In this document: piece by piece, positions 6,768 through 15,787 of the stretch
Layout: every line of letters starts with the position of its first letter
Position numbering within the stretch: the first letter of the stretch is position 1
Source of the DNA: a virus
DNA length: 47,130 nt
Reading direction: 5' to 3' (one strand)
IMG/VR virus record: IMGVR_UViG_3300046690_000084
Location: 1 to 47,130 of that record
The notes under the pieces: model-generated
Database searches by the model: none
What the model saw: only the letters and a program-made list of their open reading frames with translations
Told to the model about the DNA's origin: nothing
Position numbers and translations under genes: made by a program

Positions 6768-8192
6768 TTAGGAGTAGATGCCGCCTGATAGGGTCGAGCC
6801 TGCTGTAGAGCCGGGGAAGTAGGTGGCACCTGCACTGCCTGTAAATAGAAGGGCGTTCCACTGAGCGAAATATCGAGGCCCCGTAACAGTGAAGCTTCCT
6901 AGACTGTACGTGTTGCTCTGTCCGCGCAGATAACCGTTCGGCGTTGCAGCGTAGGCGAAGGCCGTTCCGAAGCTGACATTGGCGAGGAATGTCACGGTGA
7001 AATTGGCGCAGTCAATGTACCCAACACACTGGAAGTGGCTGAGTGAACTCCCGGAGATGGAGTAATTACCGAGGCATTTGATCGTGCTCTGTGCGTATGC
7101 GACGATATGACCGTTGCCACCACAAGCCCCGAACTCAATGCCTTGGAACTGAATGGAGCCACCCAACTCCGTGTGGAGACCGTCGCCGGCCGTGGAGGCA
7201 AGCTTCATGTTCTGAACGATCCACGGCGTCCCTGCGATGTTCTGGACAGCAGGGCTTGGGCCGGTGATGCTAATGAACGTCGTGGAGCCCACACCTGTTA
7301 GGATTGGAGGCAACGCGCCTACGACACGCGGGAGCGACACAGGCGCTGTGAAGGTGCCCGCCTGCACAGAGATGGTGAGTTGGTACGACAGGCAGTCGAG
7401 GGCACCAGCAACAGTCATGGCCTTAGCAAGCGTAAGGAACGCGCCGCCAGAAGTATTCGCTAGGCCTGTGTTGCTATCGCTACCGTCCGTGCGGACGTAG
7501 TAGGTCGTGTTCGCCGTAAGAGCCGTGCGATACGGCGTCAGCGCGGTGGTGACGTACGCCGTGGTCGCAATCTTCGTGCTGTTGTCACCAGCGGTCGGAG
7601 TCGGGGCCGTGGGCGCGCCTGTTAGGGCAGGAGACGCCAGAGGAGCCTTGAGGCCAATCTGCGTCGCCGTAGTCGTCGCAAAGTTCGGATCGTTGCCGAG
7701 CGCAGTGGCCAACTCATTGAGCGTGTCGAGCGTTGCAGGCGCGGAGTTGACCACCGCAGCGACCTTGGTGTCCACGTAGCTCACCGAGGCGAGCGTGGTG
7801 TCCTTGGGATGCACGTGGTCCTCATGGGCCCATTTGGTGCTCGTGCCAACAGCCGCCGTTCCAGCAATGAGGGGCGTAGCCGTGCCTGCAGAAGCCTGCA
7901 AAGCCGCAGCAGCATTCGCCGCAGATGTTGCGGCGTTTGAAGCGCTATTCGCCGCAGCGGAGGCGTCGGCATCAGAAGCTAGTTTGTCAGAGCGCACCTG
8001 GTTGGCTAGGGCGTCAAGCTCCGCAAGGACGGCGCTCTCTTGCGACAGGTAGTCGTAGAGATTGCCATCAGGGTAGAAGGAAGTCGGAGCAGTACTGGGG
8101 ACGGAGGAGGACGGGTGGTCGTTCGTGACCACCTCTGCCTCGTCATAGACCGTGCCATCAGTGTAGAAACTGGTGGGCGTCGGGTTTACCAT
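6768..8192 (-). CDS. Tail fibre / tailspike protein, 474 aa
   Basis: The N-terminus carries a duplicated short motif (PTSFYTDGTVYD at ~6-17 and PTSFYPDGNLYD at ~36-47). An Ala-rich coiled coil follows (residues ~65-100), then fibre-like repeats (WAHEDHVHPKDTTLASVSYV; APLASPALTGAPTAPTP). The C-terminal half is a Gly/Ser/Thr-rich region like a pectin-lyase beta-helix (residues ~225-450). Such proteins bind host surface glycans. It starts 7 bases inside the adaptor gene. No known glycosidase residues could be assigned. Confidence 0.8.
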   Translation of the reverse strand: MVNPTPTSFYTDGTVYDEAEVVTNDHPSSSVPSTAPTSFYPDGNLYDYLSQESAVLAELDALANQVRSDKLASDADASAAANSASNAATSAANAAAALQASAGTATPLIAGTAAVGTSTKWAHEDHVHPKDTTLASVSYVDTKVAAVVNSAPATLDTLNELATALGNDPNFATTTATQIGLKAPLASPALTGAPTAPTPTAGDNSTKIATTAYVTTALTPYRTALTANTTYYVRTDGSDSNTGLANTSGGAFLTLAKAMTVAGALDCLSYQLTISVQAGTFTAPVSLPRVVGALPPILTGVGSTTFISITGPSPAVQNIAGTPWIVQNMKLASTAGDGLHTELGGSIQFQGIEFGACGGNGHIVAYAQSTIKCLGNYSISGSSLSHFQCVGYIDCANFTVTFLANVSFGTAFAYAATPNGYLRGQSNTYSLGSFTVTGPRYFAQWNALLFTGSAGATYFPGSTAGSTLSGGIYS

Positions 8193-8827
8193 TCATCACC
8201 TCGGTCAAAGTAAAGCGCAGGGCGCACTGCGGCATCTGCGGTCAACTCGTCGCTGTCCGCTTGGTCCTGCAGGGTTGCCATGATGCGCTGGAAGTCTTGC
8301 TCGAACCCGGCCTTGCGCTCGTCATTGAGATACGAGGAGGCGGCCACGAGGGCGGCGTAGACCACAGCGTCCCATGCGACCTTGGACATCGTGTTGCTGT
8401 CCGTGTCGGCCACAAGCGCGGGGAATTCGCAGTAATAGGTGATGAGGACTTTGTCGCCCACGAGGGGCCGAGGTCCCAGAAACCAAGCGGCACCTTGGCG
8501 CGCGTAGATCGAGGGAGGGCCGACGTCTTGCGACGCGCCCATGACGCGGTTCAGATCGACGCGCTGGAGTTCGTATTCGAGGACACCATCCCCGTCTCGG
8601 TCAACTTGGATCGAGATAAGCTGCAAGAGGTCGCTGGGGATGCCCAGCTTCGTGTAGCTGTCAGGGATGGTGTACAGGATTTGCTTCTCCATGAACGGGA
8701 CACGGAGTTCACGCTGGATGCGCTGGATGCCTTGGTTCACGAAGGTCGAGACCAATGCTGCGTTGTTGTTGACGATGCCGTTGTTCAACAGCGCCTTGAA
8801 TTGGGCCTTCAGTTCACCGAGGGTCAC
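8186..8827 (-). CDS. Head-tail adaptor protein (gp11/gp4-like), 213 aa
   Basis: Helical N-terminus (MTLGELKAQFKALLNN...STFVNQGIQRIQREL) and a central beta part with LPSDLLQL-like text (GIPSDLLQLISIQVD) and IYARQGAAWFLGPRP. A helical C-terminus follows. This layout matches podophage adaptor (tail tube A) proteins that sit between portal and tail. Length fits (T7 gp11 is about 196 aa). Placed directly upstream of the fibre gene and downstream of the capsid, as expected. Confidence 0.7.
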   Translation of the reverse strand: MTLGELKAQFKALLNNGIVNNNAALVSTFVNQGIQRIQRELRVPFMEKQILYTIPDSYTKLGIPSDLLQLISIQVDRDGDGVLEYELQRVDLNRVMGASQDVGPPSIYARQGAAWFLGPRPLVGDKVLITYYCEFPALVADTDSNTMSKVAWDAVVYAALVAASSYLNDERKAGFEQDFQRIMATLQDQADSDELTADAAVRPALYFDRGDEW

Positions 8828-8836
8828 AGGGTTTCC

Positions 8837-9163
8837 TTAGATGCGTTTGTTGGTCGTGATGAATTTGTCGAGCGCGTAACGTCGCAGCATCGAGAGGGTC
8901 TCTCGTGCGGGAGCGGTCATCACGTCGAAGCCGTATGTGCGGAGGAGGTCATCAACGACCTCGACAGGGATAGAGGCCACCCTGTGCATCTCGCCCGCAG
9001 GGGTGGCGATGCTATCAAGGCGCTCATGTTGCAGACTGGTCAGGAATTCGTCGGGGATTTCCTGCGTCCGCTTAATGATCAGTTCATTGGTGGAGCGGTC
9101 TTCGTCGAAGGCTACAAGCGTGTCGAGGAGGACGGGTTCTTCGTAGAAAGTTTCTTTGGACAT
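8837..9163 (-). CDS. Hypothetical protein between capsid and adaptor, 108 aa
   Basis: A soluble, mostly helical acidic protein with no Cys and a basic C-terminus (LDKFITTNKRI). Its position after the capsid gene and before the adaptor gene suggests a virion or assembly role. It lies just past the capsid terminator, so its expression may depend on read-through. No family recognised. Confidence 0.65.
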   Translation of the reverse strand: MSKETFYEEPVLLDTLVAFDEDRSTNELIIKRTQEIPDEFLTSLQHERLDSIATPAGEMHRVASIPVEVVDDLLRTYGFDVMTAPARETLSMLRRYALDKFITTNKRI

Positions 9164-9175
9164 ATTCTCAAAAGC

Positions 9176-9206
9176 AAAAATAGGGACACGGAATTACCCG
9201 TGCCCC
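9176..9206 (-). terminator. Rho-independent terminator after the capsid gene
   Basis: On the minus strand GGGGCACGG (9206-9198) pairs with CCGTGTCCC (9191-9183), including one G-U pair. A TATTTTT run follows (9182-9176). It lies 14 bases past the capsid stop and likely stabilises or limits the abundant capsid transcript. Confidence 0.8.
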
Positions 9207-9219
9207 CATTTGTTGGACC

Positions 9220-10125
9220 TTAGAAGCCAGAGGTCTTCTGGACGATCAGCGCAGAGCCGAGGCTGTTCTTGTGCTTGAGCGAGAACTCGCCCAGCAACAT
9301 GGCCTTGGTGCTGTCACCGGTCTTCGCGAGGTTCTTGCGCTCCCACGGACGAAGGGTCGGCTTCGTCCACATGTCGGGTTCGTAAACCAGCGTGTTCTCG
9401 GTGCGCAGCCAGCGATTGATCTCGACCTTCTGCTCACCGAACGGCGAGACATACAGGTTGACCACGTTGACCAGCTTCTTCGCGTCGGAGCCCGAGAGGG
9501 TCCGGTAGCGACCAGCAGCCGCAGCGAAGCCCGCCAGCGTCACCGAGTTCGTCGGGGTGACCATGATGCGGGACGGCTCAGCACCGCTGACGTACGCGGC
9601 CTGCAGCGCGGTGACGAGGAACTGCTCGGTCAGCGGATCATCGTTCGCAGCGGTGCGGACAATGTTGGCGCTGGCGATCTGGACCTGAGCGGAGTCAAGG
9701 GTCGAGGGGACGGTCGTGCCGTTGCCCGCAGCCTTGGTACCGGCGAGGCCGATGTAGGCGATTTCCACGTCACGCTTAAGCGCAGCAGCCGTCTTGGCCA
9801 TCTGGTAAGCGAACTCTTTCTTCCGGCCGTAGGTCGAGACGACGTCGGCACGGTCGGAGACGGTGACCGCCTCGGTGAAGATTTGCGTGTAGTTCGACTT
9901 CATCGTGGTCGGAGAGACGGTGATGAAGGTCGGGTCCGCTCCTTCGACCGCAGCGTTCTGAGCCGGTGCGCGCAGCGTATCTTCCTGCCACTGGAACAGC
10001 GGCTGGGTGATCTTCTCCGAGCCAATGCTCGACATGAAGGGCGTCTTGCGCGGGGAGAGGTTGGTGATGACGTCGGCAACGTCTTCCTTGATGCCGACCA
10101 TCTGATAAGTCTGGAACTGAGCCAT
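9220..10125 (-). CDS. Major capsid protein (SU10/DUF5309-like), 301 aa
   Basis: The sequence shows the SU10-type capsid pattern. An N-terminal helix (VADVITNLSPRKTPFMSSIG) is followed by FQWQEDTLRAPAQNAAVEGAD, a stretch typical of this HK97-fold family, then TVSDRADVVSTYGRKKEFAYQM and AALKRDVEIAYIGL. Family length is close to 300 residues. It is unlike the T7 gp10 capsid, although the replication genes are T7-like. It lies after the scaffold gene and ends at a terminator, as expected for a highly expressed gene. The ribosome site is weak: AGAAGAG lies too far upstream. Confidence 0.85.
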   Translation of the reverse strand: MAQFQTYQMVGIKEDVADVITNLSPRKTPFMSSIGSEKITQPLFQWQEDTLRAPAQNAAVEGADPTFITVSPTTMKSNYTQIFTEAVTVSDRADVVSTYGRKKEFAYQMAKTAAALKRDVEIAYIGLAGTKAAGNGTTVPSTLDSAQVQIASANIVRTAANDDPLTEQFLVTALQAAYVSGAEPSRIMVTPTNSVTLAGFAAAAGRYRTLSGSDAKKLVNVVNLYVSPFGEQKVEINRWLRTENTLVYEPDMWTKPTLRPWERKNLAKTGDSTKAMLLGEFSLKHKNSLGSALIVQKTSGF

Positions 10126-10128
10126 TAG

Positions 10129-10155
10129 AAATGTAGTCTCTTCTGCAAATGTAGT
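10129..10155 (-). promoter_or_regulatory. Direct repeat in the capsid leader
   Basis: The 36-base gap between scaffold and capsid genes holds two copies of ACTACATTT on the minus strand (10155-10147 and 10137-10129), 18 bases apart, just upstream of the capsid ATG. This could be a transcription or translation signal for the capsid gene; no function is proven. Confidence 0.35.
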
Positions 10156-10161
10156 GGTGTG

Positions 10162-11244
10162 TTACTCGCCATCAAACATGGCGAGGAATGCGTCGGCCGC
10201 GTCTGACTGAGAGCCGGACTGCTTAGCCTTCTGCACAGCCGACTTGGCCGTGACTTTCTTTGCGCTGTCGCGCACTGCGGGGGTTGATGCGGAGTTCTTC
10301 ACGATGCGCGTCGGGGTCTTGTTCACCTTCTTGGTCAAGACCTTGTTCGTGCCGTTCTTGAACTGCATCGCCATGTGCAGCACTTTGAAAGCAGCGGGAT
10401 CGTTGAGGGACGTGACGACCTTTGCGTCGAAGCCCTGCTCAACTGCGAAGTTACGAATGTCCGCGTAGACCGCGTCATTCCAGCCCTTGATGAACGTCGG
10501 GCTCTCAGGGTTCTTGAGAGCCTTCAGGCATTCAGTTGACTGCTTCTTCGCTGCTTCCTTCTGCTCAGCAGTGATCTTTTCGACGTAGGAGGTGAGTTCG
10601 TTCTTGAGGAACGTCTCTTCCTGAATAGCCTCGTTCGCCTCTGCAGTGAGTTCCTGCAGATGCTCAGCGGGGATATTCGGGTCCTTCATGTACTGGGTCC
10701 ACGGCAGAGCGCGGTATTTGTCCGCTCGCGCAGTCGCACGCTGCAGGAGGGCGTTGTACGCAGTGACATTCTCTGTCCGCTTTGCGTTTACGACCTCGCG
10801 CTCACTGGCGACTTCTTGCGACTTGCGGGTGAGAGCAGCCTCTTGACCAAAGAGACGCTTCAGGTCGGAGACTTTAACCTCATGCTCAGTGTCGCCTTCC
10901 TTGACCTTGACGTACGTCTCGTCACTGTCATCGGCGAACTTGCGCTTCGATTTGTCGTCTTCGTCCTTGTCGTTCTCTTCGTCTTCGTCGCCTTCGTTCT
11001 CTTCCTCGTCTTCGGATGGCTCGTCTTCAGCGTCCTCGTCCGTGGGCTCGTTCTCGGCGTCGTTGGCGTTCTCTTCGTCTTCGTCGGCTTCGGTTTCTTT
11101 CTTCGATGGCTTCTTTGCAGAAGCGTCGTCACCCTCTTCGGGATCACCATCGCCAAGGAGAGCAGCAACGAAATCGTCATCGTTGATCTCTTCCGGGTAT
11201 TCCACGTGCAATGCGGCGTCGTTAGCGTTGATAGCCGTCGTCAT
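10162..11244 (-). CDS. Scaffolding protein, 360 aa
   Basis: Residues ~30-110 are extremely acidic (runs of Asp/Glu such as EDEENANDAENEPTDEDAED). A helical middle part (GQEAALTRKSQEVASEREVV, ~130-260) and a basic Lys-rich C-terminus follow (~300-345, KKVNKTPTRIVKN and AKKVTAKSAVQKAK). Scaffolds of tailed phages have this acidic, helical build with a basic C-terminal capsid-binding end. It lies directly upstream of the capsid gene. The role is inferred from composition and place. Confidence 0.75.
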   Translation of the reverse strand: MTTAINANDAALHVEYPEEINDDDFVAALLGDGDPEEGDDASAKKPSKKETEADEDEENANDAENEPTDEDAEDEPSEDEEENEGDEDEENDKDEDDKSKRKFADDSDETYVKVKEGDTEHEVKVSDLKRLFGQEAALTRKSQEVASEREVVNAKRTENVTAYNALLQRATARADKYRALPWTQYMKDPNIPAEHLQELTAEANEAIQEETFLKNELTSYVEKITAEQKEAAKKQSTECLKALKNPESPTFIKGWNDAVYADIRNFAVEQGFDAKVVTSLNDPAAFKVLHMAMQFKNGTNKVLTKKVNKTPTRIVKNSASTPAVRDSAKKVTAKSAVQKAKQSGSQSDAADAFLAMFDGE

Positions 11245-11558
11245 CAGTCGTTGTCATTCCTATAGATGTCGTGGACGCCCTCATGGTCGAACTCGTCGAC
11301 TTCGTGGGTGGTCTCTGACGTCTTCTGTTCAGTTAGTTTGGTGTGCGCGGCAGAGAACTTCTGCGTCAGCGCGAGGAAGCCTGAGAAACCTTGGTAGGCG
11401 GCATAAATGCCTTCGCGTTCTTTGGCGTTCTTTGGGTCGGTGTTGAGGATGTCCGTGGCGCACTGCTGGGAATACATTGCAGTGAGCGCCGCGAACGCCT
11501 CCGAACTGAGAAGCTCCGTACAGAAGCCTCCCAGTTCGAGGATCGTTGCGTCGTCCAT
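11244..11558 (-). CDS. Hypothetical protein between portal and scaffold, 104 aa
   Basis: Helical and soluble, with an acidic C-terminal tail (EVDEFDHEGVHDIYRNDND). It overlaps the scaffold start by one base (TGATG), so it is translated with it. A head-assembly role is plausible from place only. Confidence 0.6.
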   Translation of the reverse strand: MDDATILELGGFCTELLSSEAFAALTAMYSQQCATDILNTDPKNAKEREGIYAAYQGFSGFLALTQKFSAAHTKLTEQKTSETTHEVDEFDHEGVHDIYRNDND

Positions 11559-11565
11559 TTAGTCC

Positions 11566-13614
11566 TTAAGCTGCCTTGGAAGCCGCTGGTCGTGATGCGG
11601 CTTTCATCTTGGCTTCATGGTCCTTGTTGATCTTGTCCTCCTCCAAAGCCAGTTGCTGAGCGCCTTGGAGAATGCGAGCACGAGTGTCTGCATCCTGCCT
11701 ATCGTTCGTGCGGGACTGGTTGTCGGCGGCCAGAGCAAGCTGCTGGTCCTGCTGCTGCGACTTGGTTTGATCCAAGGCGAACAGTCGGCTGGCATCTGCC
11801 TGCTTGATGGTGAGTGCGTCCTGAGCAGTCTTTGCAGTCTGCTGCTTGACCTGGAGTTCACCCATCTTGATCGGGTCGGGACCCGGAGGCGGTGCGTTGG
11901 GATCGAGATACGAGTTGAAGTTCGTGAAGCCTTTGAGCTTCGCGATGTCGCTGAGCATGGCGAACCGGCCCTTCTGACCGAACATGCCACCCAAGCCGGG
12001 GTCCTTTGCCATGGCTTCGTAGCCCTGCATGAGGTCCATAGCGGCCTGATCCTTCTCACCATAACCGAGGTGAGCTGACACGGTGCACGAGGTGCGCTCA
12101 GTCCACTGCTTGGGAGTGAACCCAATCGGTTGACCAGCTATCTCGATGATCTTCTCGTCCTGATGATTCAGGATGAGCAGACGCACGACTTCAAGCATCA
12201 GCGGGACGAGGAAGTTGTAAGCGAAGTTGCGCGCCATGATCTTCTGGCGGATGCTGCTTACCTTCATCATCGTGTCCACAAGACCCTTGGAGTTCTGGGT
12301 CGAGATGGCACTCTTGTCGAGGCCCTGCGACAGCGCAGAGATGCCCGTGGACTTCTCGTTGTTGTCGTTCAGCATGCCCAGCACGTTGAAGACGTACGGG
12401 TTCAGGTTGGCCTGCTGGAAGGGCTGCACACTATCCGGCCGCCTGACGTTAACGACGCCACCAAGCCGGTTGTCTAAGAGTTCACGTGGGTTCATTAGAC
12501 CGCCATTGACCACAGCCCAACGCGGGTTAGTCGTGATGGCGGTGTGGTCCAAGACGCCACGGAATAGGACCGTGCGGGCGTTCTGAGTATGGATCACACG
12601 CTGTGCGAAGTTGTTGCCGTAGAACACATGCGAGACCGGCAGCGGCACGTACGCGATGAAGGGAGCCTTGTCGACTTCCTCAGGCGGATAGAGCAGCTTG
12701 TCGCCAGCGATGCAGATTTTGTAGAGACGGACACCCTTGCTGGGGTCGATCTGCATACGCACGAAGTTCTCAAAGTAGACGATGTATTCGAGTTCGTCTT
12801 GGATCGGGTCGTCGGAGACGTCGTTCTGCCGGGTGGGCGAAGTGCGCGCCAGAACCTCAGGAGAGAACATCAGAGCCCGAGCGTCATCGGCCGGGAGGGA
12901 GGCCACGAGCTTCGGGTCTACACCCATCTCGATAAGCTCAGCCTTCGTCTTCGGCGTGCGGTGACCGCAATAGACGGCCTTGTCGATGCATGTCGCGATG
13001 CTCTCGATGAGAAACTCTTCGGGAGCAATAGGAACGATGGTGACCTTGGAGATGTCCTGCTTGCGCGTGAGCGTTCCCTTGAAGGTCCCGTCAGGCTGCT
13101 CCTCGGCGTCGAAGGTGTCGACCTCGTCGTGTGAGGCGAGAGCCTGCGCGTCGTCGTGGCTGATGCCCTCGAACTCTTCGTCCGAGTATTTGAACTTCTC
13201 TTCCCAGAACACCTTCACAACGCCAGCGCGGGCTACGAGACCATCGTAAATTGCGCTGCCGAAGATGTTGAAGCCATCGTTCTCACGATAGATGACGTAG
13301 CGGGCCGCCTCGGTCGCAACGCGACAGTTGGCAGCATTCATGAACTGGTCGGGATCGAACTGCGCAATCTGCTCGCCACCGGAGAAGACCTCCTGCAACT
13401 GAGCGCGCATCATCTCGACGCTGTCGTAGACGTCGCTGGCCACGTACGAGGACGAGCCTTCGTTGGTGCGCCGGGGTAGCTCGCCGTTCAGATACTTCGT
13501 GACCCGCGTGCGCTCAAGCGCCAGTCGCGAGTCGTAGAAGCCTGAAGCGGTCATCTGCTTCTGGGAGACCCGGGCGACAATATCCTCGGGACTTAGGGGG
13601 CGAGTTGTCGCCAT
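11566..13614 (-). CDS. Portal protein (P22/SU10-like), 682 aa
   Basis: This is the largest head gene after the terminase. N-terminal text SGFYDSRLALERTRVTKYLN and SSSYVASDVYDSVEMMRAQL is typical of long podophage portals. A long helical domain holds the wing and stem, and the C-terminal ~110 residues are a Gln-rich helix (TKSQQQDQQLALAADNQS), like a portal barrel or tail. The dodecameric portal is the DNA entry and exit pore and docks terminase and adaptor. Length and position next to terL support the call. Confidence 0.85.
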   Translation of the reverse strand: MATTRPLSPEDIVARVSQKQMTASGFYDSRLALERTRVTKYLNGELPRRTNEGSSSYVASDVYDSVEMMRAQLQEVFSGGEQIAQFDPDQFMNAANCRVATEAARYVIYRENDGFNIFGSAIYDGLVARAGVVKVFWEEKFKYSDEEFEGISHDDAQALASHDEVDTFDAEEQPDGTFKGTLTRKQDISKVTIVPIAPEEFLIESIATCIDKAVYCGHRTPKTKAELIEMGVDPKLVASLPADDARALMFSPEVLARTSPTRQNDVSDDPIQDELEYIVYFENFVRMQIDPSKGVRLYKICIAGDKLLYPPEEVDKAPFIAYVPLPVSHVFYGNNFAQRVIHTQNARTVLFRGVLDHTAITTNPRWAVVNGGLMNPRELLDNRLGGVVNVRRPDSVQPFQQANLNPYVFNVLGMLNDNNEKSTGISALSQGLDKSAISTQNSKGLVDTMMKVSSIRQKIMARNFAYNFLVPLMLEVVRLLILNHQDEKIIEIAGQPIGFTPKQWTERTSCTVSAHLGYGEKDQAAMDLMQGYEAMAKDPGLGGMFGQKGRFAMLSDIAKLKGFTNFNSYLDPNAPPPGPDPIKMGELQVKQQTAKTAQDALTIKQADASRLFALDQTKSQQQDQQLALAADNQSRTNDRQDADTRARILQGAQQLALEEDKINKDHEAKMKAASRPAASKAA

Positions 13615-13626
13615 AGGTTTCCTTTG

Positions 13627-15285
13627 TTAGATGGCTTGAACGTAATAGTCGTCGGTGACTTCGACCGGCGTCCACACGTCCTCGGAGACGTACGCTGCGA
13701 TTGCGAGCGCCATGACCGTGTCGTCGTGAGTGCCACCCTCGGCCTCCATCTTCCCGGCCTCGGTGACGACGAACGTCATCATTTCGGCAAGGGTCGTGGG
13801 GTCGTTGATCTCGATGCCGCCGTCGCGGTCTAGTTCGCGCAGCTTGTCGATGATCAGGGGCTTGGTCCGCTCGCTGGTGAAGAAGCCGAGGTTGATGCTG
13901 TCCTTCTCGTCCAAAGTGCCCTCAGGCTGCTCTGTGTAGAGGTAGGGATAGTTCGCATCACGCAGGGCGACGCATGTCACCAGACCGTGGTTGTTGCGCT
14001 CAGGAGCGATGGTGGCGCTGTTGTAGTGATAGCCGAGAGCGATAAGGACCTTCGCGAACTCGTCGGGATGGATGATTCCACGCCAGACGGCCACTTGCCT
14101 TCGCTTGCTGTCGAGGACTTGCGCGACACTGCTGTCGCCTTCCTTCTTACCTTTCACACCACCACGGATGCCCATGCCGACGTCAGCACCAATGGTGTAG
14201 ATTTCGGTCGATGAACGCTCGTGGTAGATCAGAAGCTCGCCACGACGGTCTTCTTCAAGCACACGCAGAGGCAGGGCTTTGCCTGTCTTCTGGTCATACT
14301 TGACGGCGACGGTCATCTGCTTGAGCGCAGGCTTGGCCTTGGCTTTCTGCAGCCGTTCGTTGAGGCTCTCGGAGTTGAAGATAGGTCGGCCTGTGCTGAG
14401 GAAGGCTTCATCGGCGGTCGACGGGTATTCCTGCTTGAACAGCTCAACGCCGCTGGTCGCGACTTTCTTTCGTCGCCAATAGAGTTGGTCGTTGGAGTTC
14501 AGAAGCGGAGCGTGAAGCTCCAGCATCTTTTCTTCTTCGGGTGTTCGCACAAAGTCTGCGGGCGCGGTCTCACGGTATTCATCCGTTTCGAACCATGCGC
14601 TGAAAAACACCTCGTACCCGTTCCATAGATGGTCGCGGCGAACTGCGCCTTGATACATCTCGTAGAACTTGCCGGTCACGCCTTGTGCCGTGCTCTCCAG
14701 GAAGAGGAACGTATCGTCTTCTTCTGGGATGGCCTGCACTAGACCGTTGAAGTTTGTGTTGGCGAATGCGACGGGCCAGAACGCCACCTCAGAGAGATGA
14801 GCGAACGTGAGCGTTTCGCCGCGAGCGATACCTCGGCCGCCTGCCGTGGCAACGCGCATGCCGCTGTCGAGCTTGTCGAAGTTCAACTCGTTACGCGAGA
14901 GATACTTCGTCGACGGACGGACGATGTAAGGGACGTTGTCGTGAACGCGCCGATACATATCGAGCAGCGTCGTCGTGGAGTCGCCTTCGTGCGCCATAAC
15001 GAGACCCTTCTGGGCCTTGCGCTGAGACAACCACCAATACTGGAATGCTGAGATGACGGTGGAGAGGCCCTGCTGTCGAGCCTTGAGGACGACGAAGCGA
15101 ACCTTGCCTGTCTTCTCCCACTGCTCCAGAACTTCTTTCAAGAAACGCTTCTGCACGCGGTTCAGCACGAGCGGAGCAATCTTGCCCTTCTTCGTTCTGA
15201 TCTTCACGCACTTGGCGGCATAGAATTCAAAGTCGTCGAGGAGGCGCTTGCGCGCCGCCTTCTGCTTGTCGGAAAGCTCAGTCAC
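13627..15285 (-). CDS. terL: Terminase large subunit, 552 aa
   Basis: ATPase domain: a Walker-A-like block KARQQGLST (residues 68-76) and a Walker B block TFLFLESTAQG with Glu197 as the likely catalytic residue. The nuclease half begins with YTIGADVGMGI (first acidic residue of an RNase-H fold) and continues to HDDTVMALAIA, which carries the late Asp pair. It packs DNA into the prohead and cuts concatemers. Start is GTG at 15285, overlapping terS by 8 bases. By its motifs it is not a close T7 gp19 match, so the packaging type is uncertain. Confidence 0.9.
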   Translation of the reverse strand: MTELSDKQKAARKRLLDDFEFYAAKCVKIRTKKGKIAPLVLNRVQKRFLKEVLEQWEKTGKVRFVVLKARQQGLSTVISAFQYWWLSQRKAQKGLVMAHEGDSTTTLLDMYRRVHDNVPYIVRPSTKYLSRNELNFDKLDSGMRVATAGGRGIARGETLTFAHLSEVAFWPVAFANTNFNGLVQAIPEEDDTFLFLESTAQGVTGKFYEMYQGAVRRDHLWNGYEVFFSAWFETDEYRETAPADFVRTPEEEKMLELHAPLLNSNDQLYWRRKKVATSGVELFKQEYPSTADEAFLSTGRPIFNSESLNERLQKAKAKPALKQMTVAVKYDQKTGKALPLRVLEEDRRGELLIYHERSSTEIYTIGADVGMGIRGGVKGKKEGDSSVAQVLDSKRRQVAVWRGIIHPDEFAKVLIALGYHYNSATIAPERNNHGLVTCVALRDANYPYLYTEQPEGTLDEKDSINLGFFTSERTKPLIIDKLRELDRDGGIEINDPTTLAEMMTFVVTEAGKMEAEGGTHDDTVMALAIAAYVSEDVWTPVEVTDDYYVQAI

Positions 15286-15778
15286 CTGAAATCTCGTCGA
15301 GGAAGTCCTCGGCCTTGCTGAGTGTCAGCTTAGATTTGCTCTCGGGCTTGCTCTTGGTGTAGGCGAGCACGGTGTTGATGGCTGATACCTTGGTCTTCTG
15401 TTCGGTCGGTCCTACAGCGAGCACAAAGCACTCACGAAGGGCCGCCTTGGCCATCCCAGCGTCGTCGTTGGGAATGGTGATCCACTCGCCGTTCTCGCTG
15501 AGGACACGATCCTCCTCGGGGGCAAGCTGGCCAGTGTCGGTCATGATTTGGATAAACCTGTCTGCAAGCGCACGAGCCTTCGCCCACTTCTTCTCGGCTT
15601 TCGCGCGAGTAGAACCGTTGGGGACGCCTGTGCGTTTGAATTTCTGTGGGTCGATTTTGCGGTCGAGCTTTAGCTGCATGTCCCGCAGCTTCATCTTGAT
15701 GCGGTAATCTTCGTCGAGCCACGCAGCCTTCGCCGCAAGCGAGAGGACCGAAGTCCCCTCACTTACTTTGTCGGTCAT
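15278..15778 (-). CDS. terS: Terminase small subunit, 166 aa
   Basis: Directly upstream of terL with an 8-base overlap. Charged, with a helical middle (RIKMKLRDMQLKLDRKI), a basic stretch (RAKAEKKWAKARALADRF) and a C-terminal acidic tail. The small subunit recognises the packaging start site and regulates terL. The call rests mainly on position and size. Confidence 0.65.
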   Translation of the reverse strand: MTDKVSEGTSVLSLAAKAAWLDEDYRIKMKLRDMQLKLDRKIDPQKFKRTGVPNGSTRAKAEKKWAKARALADRFIQIMTDTGQLAPEEDRVLSENGEWITIPNDDAGMAKAALRECFVLAVGPTEQKTKVSAINTVLAYTKSKPESKSKLTLSKAEDFLDEISGD

Positions 15779-15787
15779 TAGTCTTCC

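Noticed and set aside
8261-9223. 320-aa plus-strand frame opposite the adaptor and hypothetical genes
   Set aside because: Shadow of real minus-strand genes; it crosses the capsid terminator and has no ribosome site.
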